Positions 15,505-21,858 of a DNA stretch of 21,858 nucleotides are shown piece by piece (the first letter of the stretch is position 1; each line of letters starts with the position of its first letter). The notes under the pieces were generated by a model. That model was not told the origin of the DNA and ran no database searches. It saw only the letters and a list, made by a program, of their open reading frames with translations. The position numbers were made by a program, and so were the translations under genes. This DNA comes from Cyclobacteriaceae bacterium (GTDB lineage: Bacteria > Bacteroidota > Bacteroidia > Cytophagales > Cyclobacteriaceae): NCBI GenBank assembly GCA_028279155.1, contig JANQST010000280.1:1-21858 (forward strand), read 5' to 3'.

Positions 15505-18500
15505 TTAATAGACTCTAAAATCATTTTTGATATTCTCTTCTCTCGAAGTAGGCACCTGGCTTCCTCCACTTTTATTGATCACCTGCTCGCTGATATAGCT
15601 TCTTATCTCCGAAACAGTATAACTCCTGTCGCGGTTTCGATCAGCTCGTCTTGTTCTAAGCCCTTCAAGAAAACTTGCTGTAAATAAACCGTTTGCAGAA
15701 TTAATTCCTTCAGCAGCAAACTCAGTTCCACCCGCCGCTGAGATTACCGTAGCACCTGTTCCTTTCTTTAGGTCTCCAAATAAAGCTTTGGAAAGTTCAA
15801 GTGTATTTTTAAGACCAAAGCTGTTTTCTTTCAATTTGACAATTGCACCAGTTGATCTAAACGAGACCGATCCAACTGATTTCACTTCTTCTTCGGCTAC
15901 TTCGACATCCTCCTGATCCAACTCTCCCGAATGGCATGTGTCCATCATTAAAATTTTGTTTCTACAATCTATGCCATCAATGATCTGCTCCAGTTCCTCG
16001 TAAGGCAAACCTCCATTCTTTGGATTATTAAAATCAATATTGTTGGTTGCGAAATAGTAGTTGTATTGATCATCAAGCACACCATGTCCAGCAATAAAGA
16101 TCATAACGACATCATCTACTTTGGCCTGTTCCACAAAACTTCGAACTGCTTTGATTTGGCTGTCCGTTGCTTCCCCGTTCATTATCAGCTTCACATGCAC
16201 TTTTTCATAAGCACTGGAAGCGTTCAATGTCTGAACAATGTCTGAAGCGTCTTTAGCTGCAAAAGCAAGGTTGTAAGACTCCTGTTGGTATTCTGAAATA
16301 CCAATAGAAACCAAATACAGGTCCGGTTTGTCATATTCAGCTGTGTATTGAATTTCAAATGTTTCAGCCAGGGATTCCTGTCCTTTCTCATTTGTTGCAG
16401 ATACTTTGATTTCATTCAGCCCTGCGGACAATTTAAGAGAAATATTTTGCTCAATTTCTTTTGCATTCTGATCAGAGAGATCAATTCCTTTCGAACCAAA
16501 AACGGGTACATCATTAACATAAACCGACATTCGTTTGAGTGTACTATTTGCATCAGATGCTATAGCGTCAAAGCTTAATTCTGGCGCTGAAGTTTCCAGA
16601 GGCAGGCTAACAACGTCTACACTAACTGTTGGCAAATTGAAATTGCTCTCCAATGAAGCTTCATCAAAACCCAGTCTTTTCAAACGCTTATCATAGGCCG
16701 CTTTATAAGAATTGATCAGTTTTTCTGAAGCATAGCCTAACGCTTTGGCAATGATATCAGGACGATTGAACTTCAATTCTAATTGCTCAAATGGAAGCAC
16801 CTTGTTGTTGGATTTAAATGCGATTGCCTTGGCCGCTCCTTTGGATGAGGTATAATAGTAATCTGGTGTGTAGGTGATAAACTCGCTCTCCCCGATCAGC
16901 GCCATACTTACCGTTTTCGATTTCTTCTCAAGATTATAAATCGATATTTCACCTGCTTCATTCGTCGAGATCAGCAACTTTCCATCAGTACTGAATACTG
17001 CATCGGTAATAATGCCTAACTGAGTATCAGCAAACAATTCGGACCCTCCATTTTTAACAGTAAGCTTGTACTTATCAAAGTCAACCGAGTAGGATCCTTT
17101 TTGAAATTTATCTTCGAGCGATAGATAATCTCCCTTTACCTTCCCTTTGATTTTGAATTCCTTGATGGACCATTCTTTCACATCATTTTTTTCAGTCATG
17201 GCCCACACCTTGTCCTCATCTTCAGGATTGAATTTTACCCATACTACATCGTCTTTCTTTTCCATTAGTGAACGGAGTAATCGCCCTGATTTGAAATTCC
17301 ATATTTTCAAAAATTTTGTATTCACTGCTGTAGTTGCCATATACTTTCCATCCGATGAAATGTCGATGTGATTCACATCCGAAGACCGATCAAAGGTTCG
17401 TACCAATTGTCCTGTGGTAATGTCCCACATTGTCATGTTTCGATCGAGTGAACCAACAAGAACATGCTTACCATCTGGCATCATATCCACAGCCAAGGCA
17501 GGCTGAACATAGCCTTGCAAGTCTCGGATTTTGCGACCTGATTCGTAATCCCATAGTTTCAGCTGTCTGTTGTCATCCGAGGTAACAATGGTTCGATAGT
17601 CAGGTGAAAGTGCCAACCAGTTCGTATTCGTAGGAATGTTCTCTATTTCTTTTAAGACAGGAGGTACATACTGAACTGCTTCCTTTTTTCCAGGCTCAGG
17701 AAACTCTGCATTCTCAATGTCATAGACCTTGATGGACCGAGCTTCATTTACGATCACTTTTGTTTGATCCTTATTAAAAACAGCCACTCCACGGGAATGT
17801 GGAATGGCCCATCGGTTAGGTCTTGATACCTCTCCAAATGAATTTCTGTCTTCTGATAGTTCAACAATTGAGGCGCTTGCTCCACCAGTATCTTCCTCTT
17901 TTCCTTTTTCAGCTATAAACGGGGTATAGAGATTTTGAGAAAAAAGAATCTTCTTACCATCATCCGTAAATTCAATATTGGAATAGCTCATCACGAAAAT
18001 AGTGGTCATTCCTTTTCCAATTCTTCCATTTGCTACATTGCCAACCAAGGCAAAACCTGTCATTATGGCTTTGGTATAGGCAAGCGCTGCACCTGAACCT
18101 TTCACATTGTCCAGGGCGTCTGCAAGTATCACCCCCTTATCTGGATCTACTAACTTCACCTCTACGCCATTGTTCTTTCCTCCACCAGTAACAATTCGTT
18201 TGTTATCGGGTGAAATAGCGAGGTTGGTAATCGATGCTGAAAACCCGGAAATGGTTTTGATGGTGTCGCCGGATAAATTCCAAAGTTTAAGGATTTTATC
18301 CTCACCGCCAGATGCTATGACCTGACCATCTGACGACAATTTAGCTGTTAAAACAGCTCCTTCATGGGCATTGATTTGTTTCCTCACTTTACCAGTTAAG
18401 GCATCCCAGATGATAATCTTACCTGATTTATCTCCGGAGACCAAAGTAGAACCATCTTTGGAAAGTGAAATGGTATTTACCCCAGCATCATGTGCGTTGA

Positions 18501-18714
18501 AAGTGTTGATATCAATGCCAGTAGCAACATCCCACATCTTAATAGTTTTATCCTCACTGGCAGAGTAAATGTGTTTACCGGTTGGTGAATATTTCACCAT
18601 ATTAATGCTCTCCTTATGGCCCTGTCTTACAACCAATTTTGTATCCTGAGCCAAACAGAACAGCCCTAAAAGAATGAGAGAAAAAACCAGTATTGTACGA
18701 ATCATTGGTGACAT
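15505..18714 (-). CDS. Exported WD40-repeat caspase-family (C14) cysteine protease
   Basis: 1069 residues. The start may also be Met4 (18705), directly before the signal (ILVFSLILLGLFCLAQ). WD40 repeats fill about 30-600: three clean ones at 32-62, 74-104 and 116-146 ending in WD/WN, then weaker ones to about 190. A second group spans 363-595. A Gly/Ala-rich insert (about 203-242) breaks the first propeller. An Ig-like stretch (about 694-790, PTVSVDVVSLPLETSAPELS, SAGLNEIKVSATNEKG) precedes the caspase domain (795-1069). That domain has catalytic His877 in FIAGHGVL and Cys927 in MMDTCHSGE. The loop DRNRDRSYTVSE (1025-1036) has EF-hand-like spacing. The signal peptide places the enzyme outside the cytoplasm. 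It is the first gene of a tight operon with FecR-like and CHASE2-like genes. Substrate unknown. Confidence 0.93.
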   Translation of the reverse strand: MSPMIRTILVFSLILLGLFCLAQDTKLVVRQGHKESINMVKYSPTGKHIYSASEDKTIKMWDVATGIDINTFNAHDAGVNTISLSKDGSTLVSGDKSGKIIIWDALTGKVRKQINAHEGAVLTAKLSSDGQVIASGGEDKILKLWNLSGDTIKTISGFSASITNLAISPDNKRIVTGGGKNNGVEVKLVDPDKGVILADALDNVKGSGAALAYTKAIMTGFALVGNVANGRIGKGMTTIFVMSYSNIEFTDDGKKILFSQNLYTPFIAEKGKEEDTGGASASIVELSEDRNSFGEVSRPNRWAIPHSRGVAVFNKDQTKVIVNEARSIKVYDIENAEFPEPGKKEAVQYVPPVLKEIENIPTNTNWLALSPDYRTIVTSDDNRQLKLWDYESGRKIRDLQGYVQPALAVDMMPDGKHVLVGSLDRNMTMWDITTGQLVRTFDRSSDVNHIDISSDGKYMATTAVNTKFLKIWNFKSGRLLRSLMEKKDDVVWVKFNPEDEDKVWAMTEKNDVKEWSIKEFKIKGKVKGDYLSLEDKFQKGSYSVDFDKYKLTVKNGGSELFADTQLGIITDAVFSTDGKLLISTNEAGEISIYNLEKKSKTVSMALIGESEFITYTPDYYYTSSKGAAKAIAFKSNNKVLPFEQLELKFNRPDIIAKALGYASEKLINSYKAAYDKRLKRLGFDEASLESNFNLPTVSVDVVSLPLETSAPELSFDAIASDANSTLKRMSVYVNDVPVFGSKGIDLSDQNAKEIEQNISLKLSAGLNEIKVSATNEKGQESLAETFEIQYTAEYDKPDLYLVSIGISEYQQESYNLAFAAKDASDIVQTLNASSAYEKVHVKLIMNGEATDSQIKAVRSFVEQAKVDDVVMIFIAGHGVLDDQYNYYFATNNIDFNNPKNGGLPYEELEQIIDGIDCRNKILMMDTCHSGELDQEDVEVAEEEVKSVGSVSFRSTGAIVKLKENSFGLKNTLELSKALFGDLKKGTGATVISAAGGTEFAAEGINSANGLFTASFLEGLRTRRADRNRDRSYTVSEIRSYISEQVINKSGGSQVPTSREENIKNDFRVY

Positions 18715-18786
18715 AGTTGATAACCTGAAGATTGAACAAATAATAACTTAGCAGTCTTATTGAATTTGCAGGTTTAGAGGAGAAGT

Positions 18787-18812
18787 CTATGTGGATGGAT
18801 TCATCCACATAG
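18787..18812 (-). terminator. Strong hairpin between the PQQ-propeller gene and the caspase gene
   Basis: CTATGTGGATG (18787-18797) and CATCCACATAG (18802-18812) form a perfect 11-bp inverted repeat with a 4-nt GATT loop. An outer GAGAAG/CTTCTC pair (18780-18785 and 18822-18827) can extend it across an internal loop. It lies 52 bp after the PQQ-propeller stop and about 72 bp before the caspase start. There is no T-run on either side, so it is not a textbook intrinsic terminator. It may instead end or stabilise the upstream mRNA, or control read-through into the caspase operon. Confidence 0.6.
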
Positions 18813-18846
18813 CCCCTCACTCTTCTCACTGACAACGACTACCAGA

Positions 18847-18856
18847 CGAGTACTCG
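18847..18856. repeat. 10-bp perfect palindrome after the PQQ-propeller stop
   Basis: CGAGTACTCG is a perfect palindrome just beyond the stop codon of the PQQ-propeller gene, in the 150-bp gap that also holds the hairpin at 18787-18812. It has no loop, so it is more a potential protein-binding dyad than an RNA hairpin. Its significance is unclear. Confidence 0.25.
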
Positions 18857-18864
18857 CGGTATCG

Positions 18865-20781
18865 CTAAAAACTGTAGCTGATTATTTGCTTGTTGTCTGC
18901 TTTGAAAAATACCTGACCAGAAATTTGATCGTAATCGTAGACTGGTTTTTTATCTCCAAGCAGCAACGAGCCAAGCTCTTCCCCGGTTCTTCTGTCAACT
19001 TTCACCAAGCCCGAGCTTTTTCCCTGACCTCCTGCGCCAACCCTGGTAAGTATCATCCTGATATCACCTTTGGAAACGGAAGCACTGAATTTTTGCTTGG
19101 TAGCTGCTCCTGCCATTCCGGCAATGTTTGCCCAATCATCTGCTTGTTGAGCGTACATTTTACTATAATAGGTGTCTCCTCCATAAGGACCTTTGTGCCT
19201 TGCAGATTGTGCCGCGGCACCTGCAGCCATTGCCACTGCGGCTGCCTGTCCTACACGAAGCGCAATTTTTGCAGCCATGCTTAGTCCAGGTGCTTCCCAA
19301 TATTTACTGAATCGTACTGATCCATCAGGTTCCAGCATTACAAGGTTCTGAGCATCACTAAATAGATATCCCCCGTCTATTAGCTGAACATCGCTCGGGG
19401 AAGCATCATCTCCTTTGAATTCTTTGTCTAGTCCCTTGTAAAGGACTTTGTAATCACCATTCAAGAGATCGATTTCATAAAGGCTTCCATCAATCATCAT
19501 GATCTCTTTTGTAAACTCAGGCTTATATCGTAAATCAGGAACTTCCAGCATTCCCTTCTTATCCCAGATCAATTGCCCATCGTATTGAATGAACCCAAGT
19601 CTCCCCTTCAGATCTGTATACATGATTCCATTCGCAGCAATTTGATCAATTTGAATACCTTTTATCTTCTGATCCCAGACAACATTTCCGGTTTCCTTAT
19701 CCAAAAGAAGTAACTGCTTACCTTTTGATGTTGCAGCTATTCCCTTGTTTCCGAGATCCACAACATAACCATCAATTTTCTTGGCCGTCCATTTCACACT
19801 TCCTCCGTCCAAATCATATAATGTGAAGTTCTTGTCATCTATAACAACCACTCCATAGCCCATCGCTGACATGGTTGGTACCACTTTAAGTTTTAGTTCG
19901 TTCTCCCACTTCTTCGTTCCAGTCTTCATGTCAACCGCAGAGAGCGCACCGCTGTTTTTCTTCTTTTCAAAAAAATATCCAGTCGACAGGTCAAGGCTTA
20001 AGTCAAAGCTTTCGAAAGTTTGTTTCTTTTCTGAAGTGTTATACGACCAAATAACAGCGCCTGACTTTGCATTTACTCGAGCGATCTGGGTTTTGCCCGG
20101 AAGCACAATTTCATTGTTTTCCAGAACGTAAGGAAATCCATCAATACCCAGATCGTTATTGGTCCAGATCACCTTTGCAGATGGTAATTCCACCATTTTA
20201 GTCATGAACATAAATGGTTGACCCTTTTGTGTAAAATCCTGCCAGGTGGCAGAAATAATAACCATTCTTAAATCAGGAATATAGCCTGTGGCTCCATAAT
20301 TGAAAGTGGCCATTTCTCCGTACAATGGAACTTTTTGAATGGGCATCCCAGCTGTTTTCGGACTGATAACTTCGTTCCCATTTTGCATATTGATGATGGC
20401 ATAGTTCTTGAAAACCTGCCCTACATCAGCATACTTGATTTCAAGGAAATCTGAAATTTCAGGATATTCTGAATCGACCAGGACGTTCAGGTAATTATCG
20501 AAAGCGTACTTTGCATCAATTTTTTTACCATCTGCTCCTCTTACTTTCTTAGCCCCTTGCAGAGCTTCACTAGACCAGAGAAGATTACCATCACGAGTAT
20601 CTACTCCATGAAGAGTAAAATCATTGGTTCCTACAAGTAGAATTCCAGCTTCCGTGTTTTGATTGAAAACAATTTCTTTCTCAAAATCGAGCTGCCACAG
20701 TGCCTCCTGCGCATTGGAGTTGAATGAAAACACCAACAGCAATGCAGTCAAGGCTACGAGTTGAATGAATAGCTTTTTCAT
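18865..20781 (-). CDS. Exported PQQ-type beta-propeller protein with Ala/Gly-rich insert
   Basis: 638 residues. A signal peptide (about 1-24, ending SNA before Q25) is followed by a PQQ-like/YVTN-type propeller over about 26-495, with repeats of the 'V-D-x-x-x-G-x-x-x-W' kind: GVDTRDGNLLWSS, RVNAKSGAVIWSY, AVDMKTGTKKWEN, LLDKETGNVVWDQ. Residues about 501-562 are a striking low-complexity insert (ALRVGQAAAVAMAAGAAAQS), then a Tyr/Gly-rich stretch and IAGMAGAATKQK. The chain returns to propeller-like strands at the end (VKVDRRTGEELGSLLLGD). No catalytic PQQ-dehydrogenase motifs are seen, so it is probably a scaffold or binding protein. Related folds include BamB. It lies 111 bp after the response regulator stop and 150 bp before the caspase gene on the same strand. 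Confidence 0.85.
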   Translation of the reverse strand: MKKLFIQLVALTALLLVFSFNSNAQEALWQLDFEKEIVFNQNTEAGILLVGTNDFTLHGVDTRDGNLLWSSEALQGAKKVRGADGKKIDAKYAFDNYLNVLVDSEYPEISDFLEIKYADVGQVFKNYAIINMQNGNEVISPKTAGMPIQKVPLYGEMATFNYGATGYIPDLRMVIISATWQDFTQKGQPFMFMTKMVELPSAKVIWTNNDLGIDGFPYVLENNEIVLPGKTQIARVNAKSGAVIWSYNTSEKKQTFESFDLSLDLSTGYFFEKKKNSGALSAVDMKTGTKKWENELKLKVVPTMSAMGYGVVVIDDKNFTLYDLDGGSVKWTAKKIDGYVVDLGNKGIAATSKGKQLLLLDKETGNVVWDQKIKGIQIDQIAANGIMYTDLKGRLGFIQYDGQLIWDKKGMLEVPDLRYKPEFTKEIMMIDGSLYEIDLLNGDYKVLYKGLDKEFKGDDASPSDVQLIDGGYLFSDAQNLVMLEPDGSVRFSKYWEAPGLSMAAKIALRVGQAAAVAMAAGAAAQSARHKGPYGGDTYYSKMYAQQADDWANIAGMAGAATKQKFSASVSKGDIRMILTRVGAGGQGKSSGLVKVDRRTGEELGSLLLGDKKPVYDYDQISGQVFFKADNKQIISYSF

Positions 20782-20892
20782 GTCAGTTAAGATTTAAATT
20801 AGTTGTGATTATTTGTACTCAAAGCTTGTGAGTGCAAGGACAAATAGCTATCCCGCCTTATTGGCATTTGATAATACCGTGAAACCCGTAGA

Positions 20893-21510
20893 TTAAATAA
20901 GGTTATTTGCGTAGGCGTACTTGATAAGGCCTACCAAATTGTTGGTTCCTGTTTTCCTGAAGATATTTTTGCGATGCGTCTCGACTGTACGTTCACTGAT
21001 GAACAATTCCTCGGCAATGTTCTTATTCGTGTACTCTTTTGCGATCAACTTTAGTATTTCACGTTCTCGATCTGTGAGCAGTTTTTGTTCTCCCGAATCA
21101 TTCAACCCTCGAATAAGTAGTTTGTTTATATCTGAACTTAAATACACATCCCCATTCTTAATTGCACGAACTGCCGAAAGCAATTCATTGTGAGAATCTT
21201 TCTTAAGCATGTATCCCTCCACACCTTCTTTTAATATTTCCTGCACCAGGTGCGATTCATCATGCATACTCAAAATAAGGATTTTAACAGAGGGGTATTT
21301 TCTTTTCACCGTCCGAATGATTTCCAACCCATCACCGTCTGGTAAATTGTAATCTGTTATCAAAAGGTCTGGAGTTACTCTTGTAAGCTTATCGTAGGTT
21401 TCTTGTGCAGTTTGTGCAGAACCCACTACTTCCAAATCATCTTCACTTGAAAGGATTTTGATCAGTCCACCTAATAGAATTGCATGATCATCTGTCAAGA
21501 ATATTTTCAT
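20893..21510 (-). CDS. NarL/FixJ-family response regulator with LuxR HTH
   Basis: 205 residues from the chosen start. The frame is open to 21555, but the ATG at 21508-21510 begins directly with the receiver strand MKIFLTDDHAILLGG and is preferred. Receiver residues 1-120: acidic pair D7-D8, phospho-acceptor D53 in LLITDYNLPDGDG, and K104 in MLKKDSHNEL. LuxR-type HTH residues about 143-205: LTDREREILKLIAKEYTNKN, then IAEELFISERTVETHRKNIF. It pairs with the sensor kinase whose C-terminus is at 21588-21858. The gap from the kinase stop to this ATG is 77 bp. Lying just upstream of the PQQ-propeller and caspase genes on the same strand, the pair could control that cluster, which is inference from position. 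Confidence 0.93.
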   Translation of the reverse strand: MKIFLTDDHAILLGGLIKILSSEDDLEVVGSAQTAQETYDKLTRVTPDLLITDYNLPDGDGLEIIRTVKRKYPSVKILILSMHDESHLVQEILKEGVEGYMLKKDSHNELLSAVRAIKNGDVYLSSDINKLLIRGLNDSGEQKLLTDREREILKLIAKEYTNKNIAEELFISERTVETHRKNIFRKTGTNNLVGLIKYAYANNLI

Positions 21511-21587
21511 TGAAGTATCAACCTTCTCCTTTTTGGTGAAAGATAACCAATTCATACTTCAAATAAGTGTGTAAGATCACTTTGAAC

Positions 21588-21858
21588 CTATACCGTCTCA
21601 ATGGTATTTTCTACTTCTTCTTCGGAGAGAATTTTGGGTTTACTGCTGATGACAAGCGTATTTCCTTTTTGTCCACTTTTTGTATCTAATTCGACCTCTC
21701 CATGCAGGAGTTTAGCACGTGTTTGAATGTTGCGCCAACCGTTTCCGTTTCCATTTGTCAAGAGAGTTTTATCGAAGCCCATACCATCATCTTCTATGAT
21801 CATGTTCATCTCTGTCGCATCCATTGTCACCTGAAGCGTAATTTTGGTTGCATCGGAA
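21588..21858 (-). CDS. Sensor histidine kinase, C-terminal ATPase part, cut by right edge
   Basis: The reading frame runs off the right edge, so the start is missing. The 90 or so visible residues are a NarX/HisKA_3-type HATPase domain: SDATKITLQVTMDATEMNMI (the strand following the N-box of such kinases), EDDGMGFD (G1 box), and GNGWRNIQTRAKLLHGEVEL, the G2 box in which Trp replaces the usual Leu in GxGLxN. NTLVISSK is the final strand. A short acidic tail (EEEVENTIETV) ends the protein. A GTG at 21828-21830 would give a false internal start; the upstream frame is clearly coding. It is the presumed partner of the LuxR-type regulator just downstream. Sensor domain unknown. Confidence 0.88.
   Translation of the reverse strand, partial: SDATKITLQVTMDATEMNMIIEDDGMGFDKTLLTNGNGNGWRNIQTRAKLLHGEVELDTKSGQKGNTLVISSKPKILSEEEVENTIETV

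Noticed and set aside
16224..16415. Open frames on either strand inside the caspase, propeller and other long genes
   Set aside because: They lie wholly within convincing genes, have no domain character, and reflect codon bias of the true frame.
15505..18714. Cytoplasmic phage-defence caspase system
   Set aside because: The signal peptide and exported partners argue against the cytoplasmic nucleotide-signalled or NTPase-linked caspase systems; no nucleotide-signalling enzyme or STAND ATPase is present in the window.
15505..18714. Type IX secretion cargo
   Set aside because: The C-terminus ends in the caspase domain (FRVY) with no sorting domain; the same holds for the other exported proteins here.
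18865..20781. PQQ-dependent dehydrogenase
   Set aside because: Propeller repeats are present, but I see no dehydrogenase active-site motifs or haem-binding CxxCH.
21511..21555. Longer start for the LuxR-type regulator
   Set aside because: The extra 15 residues precede the normal receiver start MKIFLTDDH and look like untranslated sequence in frame.

Overview
The window looks like a chromosomal stretch from a marine-type, Gram-negative Bacteroidota, probably Cytophagales-like. That placement is inferred. It rests on low GC, many short-signal exported proteins, a surface-lipoprotein-like acidic tail after a lipobox cysteine, a membrane-anchored AraC regulator, and a LytS/LytTR pair of the type common in this phylum. 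Almost every gene is on the minus strand, so transcription runs right to left. The only convincing plus-strand gene is at 12229-12777. I saw no rRNA, tRNA, CRISPR array, insertion sequence or integrase.

Region 1 (1-4956) holds the broken or oddly started N-terminus of a YceI-like exported protein at the left edge and a surface lipoprotein fusing a bacterial Ig-like domain to a class-C beta-lactamase-type serine hydrolase. It also holds a four-gene operon of two tandem paralogous membrane proteins, an SRPBCC protein and a DUF1801 protein. A membrane-embedded AraC-type regulator lies directly upstream of that operon. About 380 bp of non-coding sequence follows.

Region 2 (4957-8465) has two small transcription units. 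One encodes an exported SRPBCC protein, a VOC/glyoxalase-fold protein and an anchored protein of unknown function. The other encodes an outer-membrane barrel-like protein overlapping an S41 peptidase lipoprotein.

Region 3 (8567-12777) carries a LytS-like sensor kinase and LytTR response regulator sharing an ATGA overlap, a secreted SDS22-type leucine-rich repeat protein, and the plus-strand exported gene of unknown function.

Region 4 (12767-21858) is the most interesting part. In transcription order it has the C-terminal end of a sensor kinase, a NarL/LuxR response regulator, an exported PQQ-type beta-propeller protein and a very strong hairpin. These are followed by a 1069-residue exported WD40-caspase protein, a FecR-like exported protein, a membrane CHASE2-like protein with no output domain, and an exported protein of unknown function. 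The WD40-caspase, FecR-like and CHASE2-like genes are almost abutting, so they look co-transcribed. All the products after the response regulator appear to act outside the cytoplasm. My working hypothesis is an envelope-located sensing and proteolysis module: two beta-propeller scaffolds, a cysteine protease of the caspase fold, and FecR/CHASE2 partners, possibly controlled by the adjacent two-component pair. This is inference from domains and synteny; I do not know of an experimentally described system with this exact composition.
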